The notes: generated by a model not told the origin, from the sequence alone. A stretch of DNA of 64,000 bases from Larix kaempferi (GCA_027924585.1 BSBM01001936.1:516001-580000); one strand, 5' to 3'. Shown: positions 11,188 to 23,629, numbered from the stretch's first letter. Translations and numbers: made by a program.

Positions 11188-11700
11188 ACAAATAGACACA
11201 GGAGTCATGAATTTTTTTGCTAAGATGGAAGTTATCCCAAGGTATTATTGGCATCCAATAAACTTTCATTTCATGACTATAAATATATCAATGGTTCCAA
11301 TCAAAGGATATGCCCTTAATTTTCCTATCATGATTAATGGCCATAATACTTTTGTAAATTGGTATTGTTTTGTTAAAGGTGTTGATATATTGTTTGGTTA
11401 AGATTTTGTTGGCTATCATCTTCCTTTCTTGATAGGAAAAGATAGCATCACCTTTCATACAAGTGGCTAAGAAATTACAATCCCTAGCAAAAACACTTAT
11501 GAATGCCATGTACCTAGTAATATTAAATATATTGTTGAAAAATATGTAGAAAATCCTATCGAGATCAATAATATTTCCAGACATGCAACAAAACACGACC
11601 AAAAAGTACTTCAAGACACCAAAGATAAAATCACTAAGGATTGTACTTCTACGTTCTAATTTCCTATATTTTGGTGTGCCAATAGTCATCTTTTGATGGG
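11188..11700 (+). pseudogene. Aspartic protease-like remnant resembling an endogenous pararetrovirus
   Basis: The frame shows an IDTG active-site-like motif, then an IP..YW spacing, NFPI.ING, and a GVDILFG..DF block ending LPFLIG..SITFH. This order and spacing recall the pepsin-like protease of plant pararetroviruses (Caulimoviridae) more than the LTR-element proteases elsewhere in the window. In-frame stops occur (TAA after ILFG, another after about 30 codons), and no reverse transcriptase follows. It is a dead fragment. A diverged LTR-retrotransposon protease is the alternative. Confidence 0.4.
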
Positions 11701-12427
11701 GAATGCTGGGTTTGGAATTGTTATGTATATTCTATGTTTCTTCTTGAGTCTTCATTAATGGCTACTGAATGATGACTTGGGTATCATGCAATACTTTTTT
11801 ATCATACCCACAACAAGCAGCATGTGCCTTTCCACAAAATAGACAACCATTTTTTAGTATTTTACTAATGGCATTCTTCAACAAATCTATCAAAGAGACA
11901 AGAAAATGTATTGACAAGAAGTTACCCATGAAGCAAACGTGCTTGCATCTTGTTCCTCGTGTCCAAGTGAACCTGGCATCGTTTTGGGGCATGTATTGGA
12001 TCTGGCCAAATGTACCAAACACAAAATATGTTAAGTTACCTATATATATGTTAAATTAAGAGTTGATAATACATAAACACATGAGATAGAAAATATGTTA
12101 AGTTACCTATATTCACATATTGACATCCAACCTTGGATAATCCAGTGGAGATCATTGCATCAGCTTTATCATGCAAATTCATAAGAAAGAACTGAATTTA
12201 ATATTATATTCTGACTGCAATAATTATTTATATGTACAAGCCAAAACCTTTTCTAAAGCTGACTATTTACAAGCGAGATAAGGAATCTACCTATTCCAAT
12301 CCCATGTGCATTGTTCCTAGAAGTACGACCCATGAACACCTAAAAAGATGAAGGTTTCCAATTCAGAATTTGGATACGCTCAAAAAATATTTCACAAAAA
12401 CTAGTGAACATTAGAAAACATTTATCT
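11701..12427. other. No recognisable gene
   Basis: Overlapping open frames on both strands at 11,762-12,059 have no convincing motif. A minus-strand C..C...H..CC-like string is too irregular to call a zinc knuckle. Confidence 0.35.
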
Positions 12428-13147
12428 CTAGTCTTCCACAAACCTTATTTTAAATAGTAGACATCTGTGAGTAGCATAATTCAATAGACACAGTAAATAC
12501 TCCAGGACTATTGTATTGCAAGCTTCCAAACTGAGAAAGTATTCATGTGCAGCCTTTCTCTCCTGTGTAGCAAAACTTTTACCTAACAACCGAACAAGTT
12601 CAACATCTACTTTTACAGTTACCTCAATATTTGGATTCCAAACTTGTCTATAAGGCAAGCACCCAACAAGAAAAAGAAAACATCAGAAACACTACCACAA
12701 CATGATATACAAAACACCAATATGCTAAAGGATATCACCTTATGTTATTTGGAGTGGGATAGATCCCACTCCTAGAATTGGATATGTGGCATAATCACTA
12801 AGTTTCACATGCATACTTACCTCCTGTAACCAAGCACTCCAAATGTACAACCAGTAAGTTCTTAACACAGCTCTTTGGTATATTCATAAATGCCATATCA
12901 ACTGATTATAATTGCTTACAATGACAAGCAAACTAAAACGATAAACTAATATTCAGTAGCATGTAATAAAATAAACATGTACATCATATAACAGAAATAG
13001 AGATATAGTTGAAGATACCAACCAGCTGGGTGTGAAACCATTATTGAAAATATACTCAGAAGTGTTACTTTCAACAAAGACTGATTGTGCCTCGGAGAGG
13101 CCAGTCTTATCTAGGAACCAGCTGACCCTACAAGAGGGTGTGTACAA
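12428..13147 (-). pseudogene. Fragments of a P4-type (phospholipid-transporting) ATPase gene
   Basis: Two exon-like pieces lie on the minus strand. The upstream one (13134-13024) follows an acceptor-like CCTCTTGTAG and reads FLDKTGLSEAQSVF. This aligns with the P-type ATPase phosphorylation motif DKTGTLTE with one residue missing. The downstream piece (12656-12454) follows CTTGCCTTATAG and reads VDVELVRLLGK, then ERKAAHEYFLSLEACNTIV. That is very close to the P4-ATPase stretch ERxAAHEFFLxLAACNTIVP, which lies C-terminal to the phosphorylation motif in plant ALA flippases. Order and strand agree with one gene. Nothing of the rest is present, and the frame after AACNTIV departs from the family. 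It is a captured or decayed host-gene fragment and cannot make a working transporter. Confidence 0.6.
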
Positions 13148-14990
13148 ACCAGAGAGAGAGAGAAATGACTGGAGTTGATTAGGTCAATGAGAATCAAGCA
13201 CAGTACATAACTCAACATAAATTAAGTCACAAAAATTCTAAACTTCGACAAAGTGAAGTACTATATAAGACCAAAACTTCAACAAGGTGGTATAAAAAAA
13301 ATGGAGGGTAAATGACCGCATTAACCACAAGTCTTAGGGAAGGTACCACAAGTCCAATAATAAATCAATCAAGGTGGGGAAGGTACAACAAGTATTTAAT
13401 AACTCAATAAGTAACAGGTAATAAAATAAACATATTGATCATATAACAATAAGAGAGTTATAGTTGAAGATCTCCATGTCAACATTAAACCAAAAATAAG
13501 ATCTGAAGTGTGGGTACAAATATAAACAATGGTCATAAAATAAGAAAAATATAAACAACGGTCATAACATAGGTGTGGGTAGTAGAATACCCATGACCCT
13601 TAGAACCAAGGGTATGATCCAAATTTCGCCAAACAACCATAGGACTCTATAAGAGCAAAACTTCAACAAGGTGTTTTTTAGAAAGTTACTCAAGGACTCA
13701 ACAAGGTGGTTTTTAAAAAGTTACTACAAATGTTGGCAAACAACCATAGGACTCTATAAGAGCAAAAATTCAACAAGGTGGTTTTTAAAAATTTAAGAGA
13801 CCAATCATAGCTCAATCAAGGTGGGGAAGGTACAACCATTCATGTCTCTCTCAAATGTACAGACGTTCCATATAACCTAAAATTTCATCATCACAGTATA
13901 AGGAAGGGTGGTGGGATGCCAAATAAAAATATCCATCATTTCTCTCTATTCAATTCTGATAGCATCACATAACAGTTAAGTACCTTATACTATAAAAATT
14001 AAAAGCCACCTATTTAACCTTTAAATTTAGGAATATGGTCTACAAAAGAAAAATTTCATCACAATTACCATCCAAATTTTTGACTAGTGCCAAAGCAACA
14101 GTAAAAGATTTAATAACATAATTTTGATCTCTATCAACTTTAGCACTCCTCTTTGGTCCCTATGCTGAAGTTGGTACTTGAGATGTAAAGTTAAGTACAA
14201 ACCTCAAACATGTCTACACATTCCACATACTACAACAATTAAGCACACATATGATGAAAGAAAGGTACAATAACATAACAATTCTATAGCTGAATGATAA
14301 AACGGTACTATTTCTGAATAGTGCTAAAGCAACAGTAAACCATTTTATAACATAATTTTCATCTCTTTCAGTAGCATGTCATAAAATAAACATATTTATC
14401 ATATAACAATAAGAGAGGTATAGTTGAAGATCTCATTTAACCAAAAATCAGATCTGAAGTGTGGTACTATTTCTGAATAGTGCTAAAGCAACAGTACAAG
14501 ATTTTACAACATAAATTTTGATCTCTATCAACTTCAGCACTCCTCTGTGGTCCCTGTGCTGAAGTTGGTCCTCGAGATGTAAATTTGAGTACACACCTCA
14601 AACATGTTTACACAGTCCTCATACTAAAACAATTCAGCACACAGATGAAAGAAAGGTACAGTAACATAACAATTCTACAGCTGAATGATAAAACGGTACT
14701 ATTTCTGAACAATGCTAAAGCAATAGTAAAATATTTTATAACATAATTTTCATATCTTTCAGTAATGTGTAATAAATTAAACATATCGATCATATAATGA
14801 TAACAGAGGTATAGTTGAAGATCTCCACGTCAACATTTAACCAAAAATCAAATCTGAAGTGTGGTACTATTTCTGAATAGTGCTAAAGCAATAGTACAAG
14901 ATTTTACAACATAAATTTGATCTCTATCAACTTCAACACTCCTCTCTGGTCCCTGTGTTGAAATTGGTCCTCGAGATGTAATGGGAAGTA
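12950..14990. repeat. Degenerate ~390-400-bp tandem repeat array
   Basis: A block containing GTGCTAAAGCAACAGTA..AGATTTTA, GATCTCTATCAACTT(C/T)AGCACTCCTC, GGTCCCTGTGCTGAAGTTGGT and CCTCGAGATGTAA recurs at about 14085, 14480 and 14880. A second sub-block (AATAAAATAAACAT..ATCATATAACA, then TATAGTTGAAGAT) recurs near 12960, 13420, 14380 and 14770. A shorter motif, CCATAGGACTCTATAAGAGCAAAA, is duplicated at about 13640 and 13745. No coding function is seen. Confidence 0.75.
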
Positions 14991-15272
14991 ATCAAATTAT
15001 AAAGAGTGATGATGATCGAAGTCATGATGAACATATCTAATATATCTAATATAAACAGAATCAATGTTTCAGACTTGTGATGACATTTAAATTTAAAACT
15101 CAAATTCTAAGAAAATAAAAGATATAAATGGGAAAATTCCTTAGAGCATCAAATTAAAGATAAGTACCTCATAACTATACCAAATAAAAGTAATCTATGT
15201 AGCATACTAACAATGTTTCATACTAACTACATCGACATCCATCAAAATACAAATCATGAATTTATGTTGCAT

Positions 15273-18200
15273 CTACTTTTTCGTTGTTTTATGTTTCTTT
15301 GCATGTAAAAAACTTGCGAGTGGGGTATCACAATCATCCAATGGCACAGTATTTACTGCGATATCTCCTATTATTGTTTTTGTTTCCTTTCCCTCATTTA
15401 TGCCACTTCTTGTACGTCGCTGAGAAAGGCGTGGAGGCAGTTCTGTAGGGGTGTGAACTACAACAATGGAAATGAGCATATATATATGACGTAGAACTAT
15501 TATTGAAATAAATATTTCATTTTTTTAATTTAAATTACAATATTTTTCTTTACCAGTCACTGTAGATGTGACAACTGGGGTGTTAATTGGAGGTATAGTT
15601 GCTTCCTCTTGCAGTTCATGCTCTTGAGCTGCATGGTCTTTCATTGAAAGAAGAAAATTTATAAGTATACGTCATGAAATTTATATATCTAATCACAATA
15701 GATATTTCTATTTCCAAAGCATACATACCAGAATGGACACTATGCTCCACACTATCATGGGACATGTGCACCCTAACATCAACTGGTACTTGTTTTGTAA
15801 CGCTAGATTCACTGTTGCGGTTGCATTGCTGCTTGAAAACAAACATAAATTTTTAGTTATGGCTAATATAATCAGAAGTACTGAATAGACTATAATAGTA
15901 TACTACCATTAGTGATATACCTACATTTGCGTCATTGGGGAGATTGGAGTCTGCCCCAAGATTTTCCGATATTCAACCACACTTTTAAAACCAAACTTGA
16001 AACCAAGCTTTAGGTCTTCCTCGGTGGAAGCAGCTTGGAACGTATTTCCCTGCAATGCATGATAACACATTTCGAAATTTCCAATATCAAAATACGATAT
16101 CTGTTCGGTATTGTTAAATAAATATTCCCAACAATTAATCATTTAATACTTACGATTCTTGCTCTTAGTTTTCTATAGCCACCCTGGCCCAGTCTATGTT
16201 GCTCGTGCTTTTCCATTCTAGCCTTGGTTGCTTTGGAGGTGTCAGGTAGCCTATATATGAAAATTTTGAAAACCTTAGATATCAAAAATCTTACTTAGAA
16301 CAAAAAAGAAAAAAAAATTGAGCTTATTTCAGTAAAAAGATGATATATGTTGTACCTTGCTTTACCGGGCCGTGGTTGTTTTCCTTGTCTTTTAAGCAAG
16401 TTCTCCTTTGCATCATCTATGAGTGCCTTCCACTCTTTCTTCGGAACCATGGGAGGGCACTCATGCTTGAGGTCAGCTTGCAATGTTTCCCTATATTGGG
16501 CCCTGGTATATTTCAAATTCTCACCGGCTAACCTTGCAACAACCTTCTTGTTGAAAGTTTTGTTGAACAAGTTGACCATGTGGACCATCAATTCATCTCT
16601 CTTATTGCTATCTTGACTATTCCACCGTGTACGAATGGTGGGGCCAAACAGCTCCAAGGCTTTGTCATTCAAATGCCTGTAGAATACATTGTTTCCTGCA
16701 AATTAAATATGTAATCCATTAATTTAAAATAATTTCAACGTATGACTATTTCAATTTAATGATTAAAATGAATAATTTAATTAATAAATACCAGCAATAT
16801 TTTGGATCTTGATAGGAACACAAGATTCATCCACCAGAAAGGTGAGATCGAGTGATCTGGTGCTTTTAACTCATCCTGCTCCAGAAAAAGTATCCTGGTT
16901 GTCTACAGTACGTTCATCTCCAGAGTCATGTGGAGTGATAGGCTCTGTCTCATCATGTTGAGGCATAGCATCAGGCTCTAGCATGGCATCATGCTATCTC
17001 TCATCAATGCCGTCATCAATGGATTCGAGGCCAACCGCGGGAGTGCCAAAAAGCCTCATTGGTACATTGCTTCTTTTTTGCTTCATTGGACCATCACTGC
17101 TACCTATACCTGTCGGGGAATGTTCTGTAGTCACGGGTTTTAAAAAATCCTAAAAACAATAAACTTTACTTTATTAGATCACTTGGAAAAATAAAAAACA
17201 TAATATCAGATATGAAATCACAACATAACTTAAAAAAATTGTGAAGATGCCACTTACCCCATAAGATTGTATTTGATCTTGTAGCTCTAGAATCCTTGCC
17301 CTGTCCTCCTGTGTCAACGACCTTTTGCGAGCCAAGGCAAGCATTTCTATGTTTTCCTTTTTCAAGGCTGTTCTAAAAGTGCACAGTGGGCCAGTGGAAT
17401 AGAAAATTTCTTCCTCAAACCCCTCATCACCCAGATCGTGTGCACGTGACTAAATTCATCAAACAATAAATTAAATTAAGCAATATAATTTTAACATCAT
17501 TCAAATATTGATATTGTAATGAAGATTAAGTCACTATTATGCACTAACACTTACCTCGCGCAATGTTATGGCCGATGAGTGTCCACGATGAACCGTCGTC
17601 ATGGAAGCAGCAGGTGCCTTTCCACGGTCCTGAATGAACTAGTAATCCATCATAATGTCATAAAAATGAACCAGTAGTCCATCATAAGCTCCGAAAAATG
17701 TGATTGTCAATAGTGGACATTGAATGTTAACATACTAAATCGAAAAATTTAGTTATTTTACTAAACAATTACCTGACGGGCCACAGAGTGTGACCTTCCA
17801 CGCTCACCCTTGACCATGGAAGCAGTAGGTGCCTTTCCAATGGTGCCACACCGACACAATCAATAAATAAATAAGTGTTTACCTCATACTAAATAATTGT
17901 AACATAAAGAAAAATGAGATATTGGATTAATATTAATTTTTACCTTAGAAGTGGAAGATACATGTTCTGCTCCATGGCCATGAGCAGACTCCTGCCACAG
18001 TTTAATAAGCATGCTTTCATATGGAAATATTAACAATAAGCACTGAAAAAACGAATGCTAATAGCAAAAATCGGAACATCTTGTTGTACTCATATTTATT
18101 TACTATATTTAACATTTACCTGATGAGGCATAGTTTCTGACCTTCCATGGTCACCCTGGACCGTGGAATAAGCATGTGCCTTTCCACTGCTGTCACCCTA

Positions 18201-19175
18201 AACAAATGTCAATAGTCAATAAATGCATCATAAACAAAAATGAGATATTCATAGTAGTGTAATCACCATGTAATCACACGAAAATATTCATAATAAGCAT
18301 GAATAAAGCGAATGACAACAGTGGAAATCGAATGTTAACAAAAAAAAAAAAAAATTCAGTTATTGTAGTCATGTTTAGATACTACATTTAGAATTTACCT
18401 GATGAGGCATAGTTTCTGACGGTCCACAATTCCCCTGGACCGCAGAAGCCACATCTATTCTATTTGAGTTGTAATCGATCAACAACTCTTCTCCTGCAAG
18501 TATTATTTTTATTGCACATACAAATATACGATGATGTTCGCGTGCCTCGAATTCGCAATATGGTAGCTTATTTGTTGTCACTGGTCGTGTACTATTTATA
18601 AAGCCAACAACATTTCCGGACACTTTTGGTCTCCCATCAATATACATAGTCTCCCCTTTGTTTTTATTGTTTTATGCTATTTGAATATAATTTGCGGCAA
18701 CTTCGTATCTCTGCATACTTTGAGTATATTGGACCAAGATCAACCAATTATTGTATCTGTATAGTGGTCCTACATACTCCATCAATTCAGTTACAGTGCC
18801 ATAGCGGACCTTTATTCCATCCATGGAAAATAGCCCCAATCCATGTAAGGACGAAGGAAGGATGCGATACATCCTCCCATTGATGAAGAAATCTGTGTCC
18901 ACTTGAGGTAGCATATTAGGTACCCATCGTTGCACTAGATGTTTATACCTCAATGGCAAATCAATGTCTCCTATTCTCTCAGCATCATAATTACATGACC
19001 CACCGTTGGCAATAAAATATTTCATGCATCTATGAAATCTTTTCCTTATCTTTTCTGATCTAGTTGATATAAAACCGGTAGATCTAGTACAACTCGTCTC
19101 ACTTTCAACCTCTCCAAGTATATCTTCATCATCACTTGAGGAATATAGATCTAACAGATACCTATTTGGTGGTAC
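15273..19175 (-). pseudogene. SET-domain / TNPA-like (Ptta/En/Spm) fusion gene of a CACTA element, 13 exons
   Basis: Exons on the minus strand: 19175-18399, 18197-18120, 17991-17944, 17832-17773, 17629-17555, 17449-17258, 17149-16792, 16695-16356, 16250-16154, 16049-15921, 15831-15729, 15637-15554 and 15457-15273 (stop). All have GT-AG borders with matching phases: 2,526 nt, 842 codons. Exon 1 holds a SET-like methyltransferase fold: RILPSSLHGLGLFSMDGI and ELMEYVGPLYRY, then GNVVGFINSTRP in the place of NHSC, and AGEELLIDYN near the end. Exons 2-5 form a repetitive linker. Exons 7-9 give the TNPA-like domain (LNDKALELFGPTIRTRW, MVPKKEWKALIDDAKE, HRLGQGGYRKLRARI). TNPA proteins bind subterminal repeats of CACTA elements. 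Four in-frame stops break it (18672-18674, 16994-16996, 16871-16873, 15921-15923). The last sits at a donor where CAG is expected. An acceptor precedes exon 1, so an upstream exon is probably missing. Confidence 0.78.
17555..18450 (-). repeat. Tandemly repeated phase-0 exon modules in the SET-TNPA linker
   Basis: The end of exon 1 and exons 2, 4 and 5 encode variants of one module. The shared parts are a GKA(P/H).A..(M/V) start, a short G..G(R/P/H)S core, and an ending such as SETMPHQ or SHSVARQ directly at a GTAA donor. Lengths are 78, 60 and 75 nt; each is flanked by phase-0 introns, so units can be gained or lost without a frame change. The spacing between copies is 220-350 bp. Confidence 0.7.
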
Positions 19176-21236
19176 CTACACTCGATAAAAGAAGAATAAA
19201 CAAGATAGTGCCTTCTCTCTTCTTTGAAAGTACACATTTACTTGGTTAAACCCATTTACTTCCCTCAAATCTAAGGCTTAGGAGGGACATGTCGAACCCT
19301 AGTGGATGTAGTGTTACAAATCTCAGCTGAATTGTTTGGTACTGGGAGGACGATTTTTTTGGTATTTGCATATTTTTGGCATCCTACCCTTCATTTTTAA
19401 AATTTGCATGCTTTTATTTTATGCTAATGCATATGAAAACTATTTCTTAGTGAACTCATTGGCAAAATCACTCAACTAAGAAACATTAATTGACTATATC
19501 ATCCCAACAAACCATAACTACAATGAGAGGGTCCACTCTGGAGTACATTGCAGCAGTGTTCGTAAATGTTTCATGTCAATACATCTTAACCAAATAATCA
19601 GTAAAATACTACAACAAAGAACGCAAAATACATCAACTAACTTAGGTGAAATATTACACCTTAGGCATGTTGCAAATTTAAAATTCATGCAAATTGGCAC
19701 TCAAATGGCCATGAGAAATTTGATTTTCAAAGACTATTTTCAAACATTATGTGTATATCTAAATACATGTTTTATATACATATATACATATATTAAAAAT
19801 ATATTTAAATTTAAAAATATAGACATATAGATCCAATAAAATTTAGAAACTAGAACATTTACAAATATTCAATAGAAATTGGAATCAAAACACATTATCT
19901 TGATTTGATTTGTCATACACATCTGAGCCTAATTTGCATATCAGACACAACACTTAGTGACTTAGGCATAACTCACGATAGCTGGAAAATCACAAGCTAT
20001 GAAGCAAGAGAGATGAACATTGAGGTGAAGATACCTATTCATATATGCTCCCATGGTTTAATTTCCACAAATTTCTCTCTTAACTATTTATGGTAAATTC
20101 ACTTGCTCCTAAAGCTGTAAAAAAAGATGTGGATGGGTTTTCTAATGAAAAATAGGCTCCTGTAATAGCTAGCAGAATGTACTTTCATACTCAACCACAC
20201 TTCTCTCTGCTGTCCCTTACCTATTCAACTCCTAAAATTGGTTTTCACCAATCCTACAATGGAAAGAAGTAGGGTTTGCTCAAATATTAAAAAACCAACA
20301 ATTAGCAATAATCTTGTGTAAGCTATCACTAATTCACGAGTCTAAAATGTGATTTTTCCTTTTTATTTATTCTAAAATGATTTCTTTGGCATCCCATGCC
20401 ACCTTTGGATAATGGAAGGAAATGAACATGCCCTATACCTCACATCTGGGTAGTTCTGGGCCCTATAATGACAAGCTACAATAGTGCACCTTCTAGCAGC
20501 CTCATCATTTAGTTCTGGGCCAGTTTTGTGGATGGGAGGTAGTTTTGGGCGCAAATTAAGACTATCCATGTCTTCTTACAACGGATGCTTTCAAAATTTG
20601 AGGTAAGGAAAGGCTAAGTGAAGAAATCATGGGTGTGTTGAGTGGAGTTTGGACCTCATAGCAACAGTAAACCTACAATGATGGGTTGATATGGGAAACA
20701 AAAACACCTTTTTGGTATCTTTGGGGGGGATTTGTGCACCATGGGAGGCCTCTTGGATCAATAAGAAAAGCCTTTGCTAGTCTCGGATACTTTGAGGCCT
20801 CTGGTTTCTTTGGTTTATAAAACTAACATGTTCATCATAGGACCGTTTGTGATTTAGAGTGGGTGTTAGAGAAGTCTCTAACAAAGTTAAAACCTACTAA
20901 CAATAGAAAATTTGAACCCCAAATTCAGTGAATGTTGCAATGTGCTTGTGGTTACCCCTGATCTAACACCATTTATATAAAATGGATAACAAAAACTTTA
21001 CAGATATGAATAAGTATGAACGTTTTCATCGGATTTGCTCTGGCTACAACAAACTCCTGCAATATGTAGTAATTGGGCATCATGCCTTCCAATACAAACT
21101 TTTAGCACAAGTGACCCTCATAATCACAAGTCAGCTAAGTGGTTATCATCTATTGCTAGTTGGATAGTGGGTTGACTTTGGGGGTTTGGAACTGTTTCAT
21201 GCTATAGAACTAGATAGCATCAGCGATTGAGGACTT
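19176..21236. other. No recognisable gene
   Basis: AT-rich, probably intron or spacer of the CACTA element. An excellent acceptor (TTTATCGAGTGTAG) at 19176 implies an upstream exon of the SET gene, but I could not recognise one here. Confidence 0.4.
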
Positions 21237-21460
21237 TGAATTGAGTGTACCAAGGATGATTTCCTCCTGAATGTTATTATTTAATTATTTATCCTAGTGG
21301 TATCAATGAGCTTTTTAATTGACTGTTATTAAGGTTTTTATGCCTCCAAATAGCTACAAAATATGCCAAATAAAGGGAGCACTCTAGTCTCCCAGGAAAG
21401 CAAACAACCGAAGGATGCCACCTCAGCACCTGATAGTCAAAATCATAGAGGTCATTGACA
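21237..21460. repeat. Copy 1 of a ~210-bp direct repeat
   Basis: It runs from GTGTACCAAGGATGATTTCCT through CTACAAAATATGCCAAATAA to GGATGCCACCTCAGC...AGTCAAAATC. It matches 26250-26468 in the same orientation with moderate divergence. Confidence 0.75.
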
Positions 21461-21879
21461 CCACTAGGCTAAATAATTAAATAACAACATTCGGGACCAA
21501 TGTGTTAGTTGCAATTAAATGTGTGGGGAATGTTATGTAAGACCCGCAAACAACCGTTATACACCACATGTGCTTGATGCAAACATTCAAATCCTTGACA
21601 ATTTAAGCCTTAACGCAAGTGAAATCAACAAGAGATATAAGTCTTGGAAACAACCAAACCATGACTACAATGACTAAGATGACCTAGAATTTTACTAGGA
21701 TGACCTAGTCATAAATGATAGAGTTGGTAGCTTATCCATATGTAGGCTCATTAAATCTCTCAATACACCAATTAGTGGTTTGACACATGGCGTTAAGTAA
21801 ACATTACCCATATTCTCAACAATTAAATGAGGAATTTAGTGCCAAAGTAAAACTTAGAGAGGCATGTCAAAAAGTTTCA

Positions 21880-22255
21880 ATAGTGACATTGGGGTAAAAC
21901 AGGGCTTTCCACTCTCTCCCAAATTATTTTGCTTTTATATTGAAAAAATGAATAAGTGGATTGTTGAGGAGGGAGGAGGGTGAATATAGAAGGAATAATG
22001 ATAAAAATCCTCCTATATGCAGATGACATCATTCTAGTTTTGAGAACCTTATATAGTCTACAAGAACACCTATTGACATTAGAATCATTCTAAATAGAAG
22101 TGAGCATGGAAGTAGACATTGATAAAACAAAGGTGGTCATATTCTCACTTGAGATTAAATCATCCCAGGCTCAAATCAGGTTAAAAAATAAACCATTATA
22201 AATCGTATAAAACTACAAATACATAGGCCTAGAGTTTAACAAAAGGTTGAATTGA
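21880..22255 (+). pseudogene. LINE (non-LTR) reverse transcriptase fragment
   Basis: The translation shows the non-LTR RT motifs DIGVKQGFPLSPKLFCFYIE and, after a frameshift, ILLYADDIILV (catalytic YADD). LQEHLLTLESF, DKTKVVIFS and YKYIGLEF follow in their usual order. Stops and a frameshift near 21,975-22,000 inactivate it. Only the palm region is present. No endonuclease, 3' tail or target duplication was found. Confidence 0.8.
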
Positions 22256-22717
22256 TAGCAATGCACAATAAAGAGACTTTAGGGAGGATGAAAGGCCACA
22301 TTCATTTTTAAAGAAGATATGTAGAACAACATATATATGGAGGAGAAAAATAATCAGGGATCTTAACCATCCAGTGTCCAGTAGTGCAAGTACAACTGGG
22401 GGTTTACAAGTCCCGAGCTCATTACCTCTCAAATATCTCCTAATGAGAGTGGTTCTAGCTATAAAGTATACAAATAATTAATTTTTCAAAACCTAATTCA
22501 GTTTGTGAATTTGAGAATTATTACAATAAATTTCAATCTTATCATTAAGTTGAATTAGTCCCCCCCAATCTATACATTAGTGTGTTTTATAATGAAATAG
22601 ATGTGGCTAAAATTGGATTATTGAGGGAAAGGCATATTTAAGCTTTAAAAGTGAATTGGAGGTAGGTTAACATTTTAGCTGCATTTTCAATTTTTTCTTA
22701 GTATTTTAGCTTCATTC

Positions 22718-23617
22718 TGTTAGGATATTCCTATACTCCATCCTAGTCCCACCAGTATTTTGATCCTTTACATTTTCAGTCATGCATGCACCTTTTAGGG
22801 TTTGCATGCATTCTAGGGTTTGCATGCATTTTGCATGCATCCCAGTCATCAGTCCAGCACCTAGCCCTCAGTGAGCCAGCCCCCAGGAGCTTCTCACTAT
22901 TCAATTTTAGCCCTCCAGTTGCTTAGTGCGCCCTTCTTCCTTGATTTTAGGGAGCAACTCGCCCTTCTTCACCTACCAGTTCAGTTACACTCAGTTACAC
23001 TCAGTTACACTCAGTTACATTGAGTTACACTCAGTTACACTCAGTTACATTCAGTTACAGTCAGTTACAGTCAATTACACTCAGTTACATTGAGTTACAC
23101 TCAGTTACATTCAGTTACTCTTAGTTACATTGAGTTACACTTAGTTACATTGAGTTACACTCAGTTACACTCAGTTACACTTAGTTACACTGAGTTACAC
23201 TTAGTTACACTGAGTTACACCTACCAGAGTTAGTTTGACTGATGGTTGACAGTTACTTGAGCATTGATGACTCCACTGATGATGATGAAGACTTCCAGTT
23301 GCACTCCGATGATCACGAGGACACCTAGTTGTGCTCCGATGACACTCCAGTGATCCTTTGATCACTCCATGAAGGCTAATTCGAATTGCCACCTTAGGCA
23401 TTCGAATTCCTCATGCATTGTATTATTTATATGTCCATTTGTGATTAATAATCTAGTATGACCGAAGTATTATTGCTTCTATCTGAGTTCTACTGTACCA
23501 TATTATTCTGTTGCTCATTATACTGCATGTATCACTCTTCTTCTATTTTCTTGCTTAATCATAATTATTCTCTCGTGAGATACATCATCTCTTAGATCTG
23601 CTGTGAGGATTTTCACA
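22718..23617 (+). repeat. 5' LTR (900 bp)
   Basis: TG...CA bounded. It contains GCATGCA-rich U3 sequence and a 24-unit decamer array (22981-23220). It ends directly before the primer-binding site. Confidence 0.93.
22981..23220. repeat. Decamer array, 24 units of (T)CAGTTACAC
   Basis: Exactly 24 ten-base units with consensus CAGTTACACT, varying mainly at the second and last positions (CAGTTACATT, GAGTTACACT, TAGTTACACT). Confidence 0.95.
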
Positions 23618-23629
23618 TGGTATCAGAGC
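23618..23629 (+). other. Primer-binding site (initiator Met tRNA type)
   Basis: TGGTATCAGAGC directly follows the LTR CA, as in most plant LTR elements. Confidence 0.93.

Noticed and set aside
11762-12059. Cys/His-rich minus-strand frame as a zinc knuckle
   Set aside because: Spacing does not fit CX2CX4HX4C and the opposite strand is equally open.
23201-23401. Identical 66-codon minus-strand frames at 23201-23401 and 25540-25740
   Set aside because: They are the two LTR copies read antisense through the decamer array; no independent coding evidence.
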